From positions 744,001 through 808,000 of the forward strand of contig OU612067.1 of NCBI GenBank assembly GCA_914767715.1: 64,000 nucleotides of DNA. The letters run 5' to 3'. The notes under the pieces were generated by a model that saw only the letters and a program-made list of their open reading frames with translations, was not told the origin of the DNA and searched no databases. This DNA is from Membranipora membranacea (Eukaryota; Bryozoa; Gymnolaemata; Cheilostomatida; Membraniporidae). This document shows positions 56,301 through 64,000 of the stretch, piece by piece. Made by a program: the position numbers and the translations under genes. How positions within the stretch are numbered: position 1 is the first letter of the stretch; each line of letters starts with the position of its first letter.

Positions 56301-58265
56301 ATGAATTACTGTTGAGACATAGGATGACTTGAAAGGGCTTCTTCAGCTGTTATCACAGTAACAACGAATAAACAGGATACCTCAGCTTATCAGTTAAAAG
56401 GCGTTCATCAATCCTTAATCACTTCCAGGCTTGATATTCTCTCATCAACTGATAAAGGGAATATCAAACTTGGAAGTGAATGACGACATATTTGGTTTAT
56501 TTTTCAGCAAAACAATCATTCTAGACTAGACCAGACAGTATTTGTATTTATCAACTGCTTTCCAGACATTGGCATTTCATTTGGGTAGCACAAGGTATTT
56601 CCGTTTTCAAAGATGAGAGAGAATAATTTTTGTTTTCATTACAACAAAATAAAAAGAAAAACTTCAAACACCAATCCTATAAGTCTTCAGTGATTGATCC
56701 TTGCTCCAATCTATTCACTGTACTGAACTGCCTTCTCTTAAGTGCTGAGATGTCAGATCATGTGGAGCTATACTGTATTGTATTATGTTTACAGTTTTAT
56801 TTGTATTCACCATCATCTGTAGATCTTCACCTTGATGCGCAAAAAAATTACTATAACCAAAACTAAAATCAAGGCAATAAAAATATTAATATCGCTCAAT
56901 CCACTGAAAGCGAATGTTTTGACAATGCCAACTAAATTTTCTTGTAACGGCTCGGTGGCTTGTACAAATCTGAGGGGTTTTTTGAGATCTGATTAAAATG
57001 TCTTCAAAGAACACTAGCACTTTAGATTTATATCCACCAACGCCATCCATCCATGTATATTTATACATTTCTAGCTCACTATATAAATCATCTCATCTTA
57101 TAAGATCATGTGTTACAGTCACTATTACATTGATGGCATTTTTCTATGATTTTCAAAGCTTTTTGGCAATAAAACCGCCTAACATATGGGATGGATATAT
57201 ATGTAGGTACTACTACATACACAAGTGGTAGTGAAATCAGTTTCATTTAATTTGCTCAAATGATCAAATAGAAATTGATATCCCCTCTAAAATGTCCGCT
57301 GGCGGTTCAGTCAGACATCCTACCTAGATCAAGTTTGATCCGATTTGCCTGCAGTTCGGTCTTTCCCATTCTACTGGTGAGCCGCCTGCTCAAAACCTAT
57401 ATGCAGGTAAGTTTTATCATGCTTGATCTACATCCTACCTGGGATATACATCGTTTTGGGGATAAAAAAAATGAACCACACCGGCAGAGCGCCTGAATGA
57501 TTGGTGATGAATATATGGGATTATCAGAGAACGTTTATGATATATCATATATCATCAGGCCTATGTCTGTTAGACATACTGCCCTGTTTATAAACTGGCA
57601 GCTACTGATTCGATTATTAGGCCACGTTTTCAGCAATCCCTGTTACCGGCTAGTATCTGGGCAGCTGCCGCAGAAATTTAATTATAAATTTTTCAATTAT
57701 GAAACTTGTATAACTTGCAAAATCATGTCATAAATATACCCTCAATAGTTTACAAAATATTGACGAAAATAGCATAATAGCAATGGTGTGGCTGGTGGCC
57801 AGTCACTTTGGATGCTCAATCAGACATGTGGTTTTGTCTATGACCAATATTTTAGTACTTTAGATTCGGTTTTTGACTTTTTGTTCAGCAGGGAAAGCTT
57901 GAGTGCACCACAAATATGTGAGTGATTGTTCATTTGCACGGGAAAGCATTATTCTTGCAAAAGTTCAGTTTGGTAGAGAAACCTAGACATATTATGTCAT
58001 AATCCTTCCATCATCCACCCACCCAACCACACTTGACAAGATATTACATAACTGTTCTATAACAAACAACATGGTTACAAAATCATTCTGTTTGTTTCAT
58101 AAGTAAATTTGATTCTGTTCCAGAAACGCAAGGGATCAAGACCCGCTCCAAAAATAAACCTACCACTTGTTTGGTTTTAGTGCACTTAGGATCTGTGGAT
58201 ATAGAGTACAAAACCAACACGTTAATGGGTATCTCACAATTTTGTGGAAATACCTGTGATATCAA
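53382..58265. other. Intergenic region with unassigned repeats
   Basis: RNF25 promoter side followed by AT-rich spacer. The stretch 54960-55560 is richer in CpG and repeats words like GGATG and CATCC. A possible tRNA-derived repeat is near 55715-55810. No gene recognised. Confidence 0.45.
55715..55810 (+). repeat. Possible tRNA-derived SINE
   Basis: GGTTTAAGTCC resembles a polymerase III B box, and TGGTGCCGTAGGAG about 10 bases before could be a worn A box. An A-rich 3' part follows (AAATAAAACTCGAAC). Only one copy was noticed, so this is tentative. Confidence 0.25.
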
Positions 58266-58560
58266 GTCAAGTCAAGATAACAATAATACATAAGCATATA
58301 CTTAACAAAGATAATTTCTATATTTATGACGGATAAAAAAAATCATTCTATGTCAAATTTACATTGTGAAATTGTTGCAATCTTCCCTTTTGTCTTGGTG
58401 AAATCAAGCAGATGATGCTGATGCTGATTGTTTATGTCAAGGGTACATCACCAAACTGAAATTAGGGTCAATCTTTTTTTAAGCATTGCTTTTAAAATAA
58501 CAAGGTCACGACTCTCAAGGTTTCCATAAAGAGGCACCTTCCATAGTATTGAGCCAAATT
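58266..58560 (-). mobile_element. 3' end fragment of a LINE
   Basis: The minus strand translates to ILWKVPLYGNLESRDLVILK, typical of the C-terminal region of CR1-type LINE proteins, and ends in a TTGAC-type simple repeat at about 58266-58285. It abuts the plus-strand LINE. Confidence 0.5.
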
Positions 58561-60990
58561 GACAAGCAATAGCATAAATGACAAAGGAGCTAGCCAAGAC
58601 AAATTGGGATTTCAATTACAATGAATTCTCACTCAATGCGAAAGTTGAGAAGTTCCAGGATTATGTATTGTCACTATATGATGAGCATTTTCCTATTAAG
58701 AATATCGGTGTACCTATGGGCAAACCTGCTATCACCTCTCCACTAATACGTAAGTTGAAACGTGCAAAATACAGGGCTCATCGTAAAAACAACCCTGCTT
58801 GGAAAGCCCTGTCAGCCACTCTGAAATTTCATCAACAGAAAGAACTACAGAAAAATACTGATAACGAAATAAATTCAGCAACCAGAGGATCTGAAGATTG
58901 GTGGAACAGCATAAAGAGATTGACTGGAGGATTAACAACTCCCATTTCGTCTCCAATGGTGAGGGTCAATAACAATTGGATCACAAATGCAGAGTTCTCA
59001 GGTTACTATAACAGTTACCTTACCAACAACGACAGTGTCATTGAATTCCCTGACTATAATGTTACAATTGATGACATTCCATCGGTAGAAGAATACACGG
59101 TAAACTCTCACCTAGAAAATATAGATACCACTAAGGCAACCATATCAGAGAATTACCCTTCATGGATATCAAAAAATAACTCGCATATCCTCTCTGAGCC
59201 TATAGCACACATCATTAACAATATCTTTGAGTGTGGAAAATTTCCAATGCGATGAAAGCGAGCAGAGGTCGTACCTATCAACAAAGTACCTGATCCATCT
59301 ACATATAAAGATTACCGCCCAATAAGTATTTTACATCATTTGAGCAAGGTTGCTGAGAGAATACTCTCCTGGCAAATTACAGAGAAACTTCCCACTCTCA
59401 AATACCAAGATGCTTACACAAGGAATATTGGTACAACAGATGCTTTGGTGAACTTTTCATCTAGTGTGGCTAGCTTGCTTGATTGCAATGACAATCTCGG
59501 TGTTCATGCAATAATGCTAGACTTTTCTAAAGCATTCGACAAAATGCGTCCAGATCTCGCTGTCAAGAAACTTTTAAAACTGAAAATAGATGGATGTCTT
59601 GTAGCTATTGTTCAGGACTTTCTCCCTAATAGACAGTTTTCTGAGCTCTTATTTATGCCTTAATTCGGAGTTGTCCTCTCTCCAGTTTGGTTCTTTTAAC
59701 CCACTCCGCATAGGAAAAACCTGCTGAAAGAGGGTTATCTTGAAAACCGCTTATGTTAGGATAAGAATGAAATTTGATTCAGAGTCTGCACCATTGAAAA
59801 CCCTGTGGGACAGGGTTTCCAAATCATTGGAGGCTTGAATTTTGATACATCTTAATTTTAGTGATGAAACTCATCAAATCAAAAATAATTTTTATCCTAT
59901 TATAAGCGGTTATCAAGATAACCCTCTTTTCAGCACGTTTTTCCTATGCGCCCTGGGTTAAAAGTACCAAACTGGAGAGAGGACAACTCCGAAAGGAGGC
60001 CTAAATCAGAGCTCAGAAAACTGTCTATAGAGAACAATGTGTGAGGTTTCGCAACGGAAAATCCATCTTCAGTCCAATTAATATAGGTGTCCCCCAAGGG
60101 ACAGTACTAGGTCCTCTACTCTGGAATGCATTTATCTATGACTTGTCACCACCAACACCACATCTTAAGTACGCCGATGACACAACTTTATACCATCCGC
60201 TATCAAAATCTAACTGTCTCATGACTGACTCTACTGCTCATCGGGCAACTGTGAGCATCAGCGACAACCACCTTCAAAGAGCACTCGATTACACCTCTCA
60301 GTACTGCACTGTTAACTTTCTGCTGTTGAATGTGAACAAAACTCTCTCCATAAACTTCACTTTGCAAAAAACACTCACCATTGACACCTATAACATCAAT
60401 CACTCTGAAATACTCTACACCCCAAATGTGAGGCTCCTTGGTGTGATATTTGATGAGCACCTGAAGTTTCACTCCCATGTAAACCATATCATTGACAAAA
60501 CAAAACATGTTCTGCATGGTCTTATAAAGCTAAGAAAAGCTGGTGTGAGATCTCATTCACTGATATTATTTTACAAAGCTAGAATTTTATCGGGTTTATC
60601 ATATGCAGCCCCGTGCTGGTTCCCACACACCACTCAAAATGATAAGGATAAACTGGAGAGATTTCAAAAGCTCTGCCCCAGAATTATGATTCCATATGAG
60701 GAAGTCTATGAAGAGAGACTTTCTTTACTAAAGCTCGAAGAGCTAAAAATACATCTTGATCTTCTTTGTTTTCGATATATTGCAAAGGTTAAAGAATATG
60801 AGAATCATCCATGTAAAATATTTTTGGAAGCCCGAAATCACCGTTCTATAAATAGGACAGCATTTAAAGACAATGATATTTTTCATTAATACACCTGACT
60901 GCTTTGTTTTTATTTATTTATTTATGCATGGTCTTTATTTGTCATTGACTTTGATCGGCAATAATAAAGTATATATATATATAACTTTGA
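58560..60990 (+). mobile_element. 5'-truncated LINE with MITE inside
   Basis: Reverse transcriptase frames at 58578-59255, 59256-59660 and 60041-60889: KDYRPISILHHLSKVAERIL, MLDFSKAFDKM, GVPQGTVLGPLLW, KYADDTTLY. A TGA at about 59253 replaces the Trp expected in the (W)KRAEVVP motif. A MITE at 59631-60026 splits the frame after VAIVQDFLPN; outside it reading resumes at CVRFRNGKSIF. The 3' end is AATAAAGTATATATA near 60962. The endonuclease is missing. Confidence 0.85.
59631..60026. mobile_element. Long-TIR MITE, copy B
   Basis: AGACAGTTTTCTGAGCTC at the left and its exact reverse complement at the right. Removing it with one AT dinucleotide restores the LINE reading frame, so the target duplication is AT (or TA). 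It is shorter than copy A in the centre. Confidence 0.88.
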
Positions 60991-61679
60991 CAAAATATAT
61001 CAATAATAATTCGTTTGATTATAGGTATTAGGGTGCCTTTTTGACACAAAATTGCACAGATAATAATAAAGTCATCATTTGAGCGGTATAGAGCCAGAAA
61101 ATTTAATGACTGAATATCACACTAACAGGTAAAGGGGAGATGGGTTATCCAGGTCAAAGGGGAAACTCCAGAACTTCAAAGATCCTGAGAGAAAGCTGAT
61201 ATTTACCCTCTTTGTTAAGCTGTTCTGGCTTATATTGCAGGCTGATTTTTAATTTTGAATAATGATAATATTACGTTTATAGTAACAAAGAACAATATTA
61301 TTAGGGCACAGTAGCCATGGAATCACCTGCCAATTAAGAGGTCTTTCTTCTCATAAATCTTCTGTTATAACAATAATTTTTCTCAGTTTGTTTGGTTTGA
61401 TCTCATTACCCTATCTCTATCAATGGAGCATAAACAGCCAATTGTCATCTCTTTGGTCAATATAACTGGTAATCTACATAATTTGTTGCCAAAAATTGGA
61501 AATAAATGTAGACAAAAATTGGTCAAGTTTGGATAAGTTGTAGGAGTTTGTGAGGGGTCACTGACAGACTTATGAATAACTCAAACCTGTCACTGACGAT
61601 AGTCTGCATGTGCTATGTGTGACGGTATGCAGACCATCCAGGGACCCCTGTGGTTACGTGGTAGTCTGCAGAGCTCGTG

Positions 61680-61687
61680 TATATAAG
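61680..61687 (+). promoter_or_regulatory. TATA box of EF-hand-hemerythrin gene
   Basis: TATATAAG, 32 bases before an initiator-like TCAGTT whose A at 61712 is the likely transcription start. The 5' UTR would then be 72 bases. Confidence 0.65.
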
Positions 61688-61709
61688 TGGATGTGGATTA
61701 GAGAGTAGA

Positions 61710-61715
61710 TCAGTT
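61710..61715 (+). promoter_or_regulatory. Initiator element
   Basis: TCAGTT matches the animal Inr (TCAKTY) and lies at the canonical distance from the TATA box. Confidence 0.55.
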
Positions 61716-61783
61716 CATTGCTAGCCACACTGCACAAAGGATCACTACACACTCGACTACAGACTCATCTACCTACAATCATC

Positions 61784-63709
61784 ATGGTATTATTCAGATA
61801 ATAATTATAATTCCGACAAGCAATCGAGCTTTCTTTCTACATTAACTTATTTGTAATTGGACTTATTTCCAAAGTTTGCCGCCTACCGAATGACTTTTCT
61901 GTAGTGTAACATTTCAATTCCATTCATGATATTTATGTTGTCTTGTGTATCATATGAAAGGTCTGATTTGTGAGTATTATTTGTAGTCTAAAGCAGATTT
62001 GGATTGGCTGAAGAGCTCAGTGGAGAAGCTGACACCTGAGCAGAGGGCTGAGTACAGAGAGGCATTTGATCTCTTCTGTGATGGGAGTGGAAAGGATGCC
62101 GTCATCACATCCAGTCAGCTCAAATCTTCTCTGACCTCCCTCGGTCTCGACCCGACTGATAACGATATCAAGGCCATGCTGCACAAAGTTGATCTAGATG
62201 GTAAGTATTCATTTATGAGCAAAGGAAATGTTATTGACTTATTATGTATTTTGCACAATTCAGTAGTTCTACAAGCTACAGGGCAAAACTTTCTTGACCA
62301 TAGCAATTACCTACCTTGCGCAATTTTGCAAAATATGAGAGTTAACATTTTACCCACATGGTTATAATTTATTATAAAGGAAATGGAGTAGTAGACTTTG
62401 ATGAGTTTTTGGTGATGATGGCCGCCAAGGTTATAGAAGGTGGCCAATCAGGCATCAGCTGGGCCCACAAAGTACCAATCCCATACGTCTGGGACAAGTC
62501 ATTCGGAACACTCGTAAGTGGCTTTATATATCTTTTTTATATTTACTCCAATACATATGTCTGTCAACTCTCTTTGATTGAAAGCCATTACCTTACAACA
62601 AATTTAAAAGCATTGTACATGCCATTCTGCCTACACGAGTATCAAAGCATGCATGGTAATAGGTTTTGAAGTTTTGGTTACTTTGCTTACAGTACCAGAG
62701 AATCGATGACGAGCACAGACATCTGTTCCACACAATCTGGGCTTGTTATGATAATAGGCAGTCCTCCTACTCTCTGTTGAACATGGTGGCCACAATGCAG
62801 CAGCACTTCACCTACGAGGAGGGATGCATGAAGGCATCCAAACATGACAATTATGACCGCCACAAACAGGTAATTATTAACTTTGTCGCGATCGAGGGTT
62901 GCTTATGTTGTAGTTTTTAAATGAATGATATTCATTTGAACATCACTGTATTGGAACTTTTGAAGAGGTTTGAGGTCGGTTTCTGCATTTGTTCTTGTAT
63001 ATTATGTTGTAAGCTAGATTTTTTAAAAAAGCGTTGAAACTATCAAATCAGGGAGGGTGGGATATACCCTACTACCCTCCCTGATCAAACTGTACTGTTC
63101 AGATCCATTTAGAGTAATCTCCCCTATGCTCAACATCAGATAACTCTCATTTCTGGCTTCTGCTTTTTCCCCTCCGGGGGGCCATTGGACAGGGGGCAAA
63201 GTCTGGGGGGCTCAGACTAGACCTGATATTATGATATAATTGTTACAGGTGCATGATGCATACATGGACAAACTGAAATACTTCTCTGTACCAGTGGCTG
63301 ATAAGGACATCAAGTACTGCATGAGCTGGTGAGTAAATTATCACTTCATTTAGATGGCACTTCGCAAAAACTTATTTGTTTATAACATACTTATTATATA
63401 TATGAAAACCTTAATAAAAACACATAATTCAAATGATGATGTCGCCAATAAAAATTATAAATATCCTGAGAGAAACCAAAATGAAAAATAATTCCTTGAT
63501 GGCTTTCTTTGGTTGAAACAATTATTTGAGACAGGGCAGATAACTAAATGAAATGGCTTTTCAAAGGCACACCCTATCATTATTTGAGCACAAATCTTGA
63601 CCGAATATGTTTCTCCATTATTAGGTTGGTCAACCACATCAAGAACACCGACTTCAAATACAAAGGCAAGCTGCTGACCACAGCTGGTGGAGAACTCCTT
63701 GCCGCCTAA
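61784..63709 (+). CDS. EF-hand-hemerythrin fusion protein, complete
   Basis: Exons 61784-61786 (ATG only), 61987-62200, 62380-62513, 62693-62869, 63249-63328 and 63625-63709 join to 230 residues. Residues 1-90 are a calmodulin-like EF-hand pair: LTPEQRAEYREAFDLF, a degenerate first loop, and a canonical second loop DLDGNGVVDFDE (70-81) with all calcium positions filled. Residues 104-230 are a hemerythrin (PYVWDKSF, DDEH, HFTYEE, WLVNHIKNTDFKYKGKL). All seven di-iron ligands are present: H125, H155, E159, H174, H178, H207 and D212, spaced as in myohemerythrin. Expected to bind O2 reversibly and calcium; cytosolic, as no signal peptide is seen. Exon 3 holds both the second EF-hand and the hemerythrin start, so the fusion is not a model error. 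Animal hemerythrins are normally single-domain (about 120 residues). Confidence 0.94.
63047..63085. repeat. Short GC-rich palindrome, second copy
   Basis: Arms ATCAGGGAGGGT and ACCCTCCCTGAT are perfect; same core as 1401-1433. It lies in intron 4 of the hemerythrin fusion gene. Confidence 0.65.
63170..63222. repeat. GC-rich dispersed repeat, second copy
   Basis: Contains CCGGGGGGCC and GGGGGCAAAGTCTGGGGGGC, then TCAGACTA, matching 36075-36128. Located in intron 4 of the hemerythrin fusion gene, 26 bases before the exon 5 acceptor. Confidence 0.65.
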
Positions 63710-63792
63710 TTTGTCGGCCCGATTCCCTGATTACTAATAACTGTCTGGCATTGGACTCCATTTTTAGATGTATGCGATTTATATTGTTTGAC

Positions 63793-63798
63793 AATAAA
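63793..63798 (+). terminator. Poly(A) signal of hemerythrin fusion gene
   Basis: AATAAA 84 bases after the stop; a second AATAAA is at 63904-63909. Confidence 0.6.
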
Positions 63799-64000
63799 TA
63801 GCATGATATCAAAATACTTTTTTGACAACTTTTTAATTTTCACGTTTTATTTTATTCTAACAGGCAACACACTTTATGTTTTCACAACTTATTTTTATTG
63901 AAGAATAAAGTTATTTTAATCATAAACTAACTCATTTACTGAGCCAAGGTAGACTTGTGGAGCAGCAACTTAGTTAAACTGAAGCTGACGTTGTCCTTTA

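Overview
The window is nuclear DNA from an invertebrate animal. Its genes have many small GT-AG introns and it is AT-rich. It carries several classes of retrotransposon and a hemerythrin, a respiratory protein typical of marine invertebrates such as annelids, sipunculids, brachiopods and priapulids. The species cannot be fixed from the sequence. All gene models were built by hand: splice sites were chosen so that reading frames join and the product matches a remembered family.

Layout. 2.7-4.7 kb (+): a four-exon type II membrane C-type lectin, followed by a decayed tandem copy (5.3-6.7 kb). 7.7-13.6 kb (-): a complete six-exon Rap1 GTPase. 16.5-32.0 kb: a tandem segmental duplication of a WSC-domain gene (+) with the terminal exon of ASH2L (-). 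In unit 1 an LTR element with BEL/Pao integrase splits the last WSC exon, with target-site duplication TCCAT. In unit 2 a CR1-like LINE, itself containing a restriction-like-endonuclease retroelement fragment, sits in the intronic satellite. 31.7-47.5 kb (-): ASH2L, the COMPASS/MLL histone-methyltransferase subunit, 13 exons recognised and N-terminus missing. Its 9.3-kb intron holds a nested opposite-strand gene (36.6-41.9 kb) for an unrecognised, probably N-myristoylated 441-residue protein. 49.4-53.4 kb (-): RNF25, a RWD-RING E3 ligase, complete in nine exons. 53.4-61.6 kb: intergenic sequence with LINE fragments and a MITE. 61.7-63.7 kb (+): a complete six-exon gene fusing a calmodulin-like EF-hand pair to a hemerythrin with all seven iron ligands.

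The two most unusual things are: (1) the EF-hand-hemerythrin fusion, whose intron right after the ATG recalls calmodulin genes and whose domain junction lies inside one exon; and (2) an intronic satellite in the WSC genes in which each unit copies the 3' splice site plus the first bases of the following exon, with no stop codon in any forward frame. A smaller acceptor-copying array occurs in the lectin copies, and a 24-bp minisatellite carrying a donor-like GTGAGT lies just behind a real donor in the nested gene.

The genes are not a pathway: they are housekeeping regulators (Rap1, ASH2L, RNF25) interleaved with lineage-specific surface or secreted proteins (lectin, WSC) and the hemerythrin fusion.
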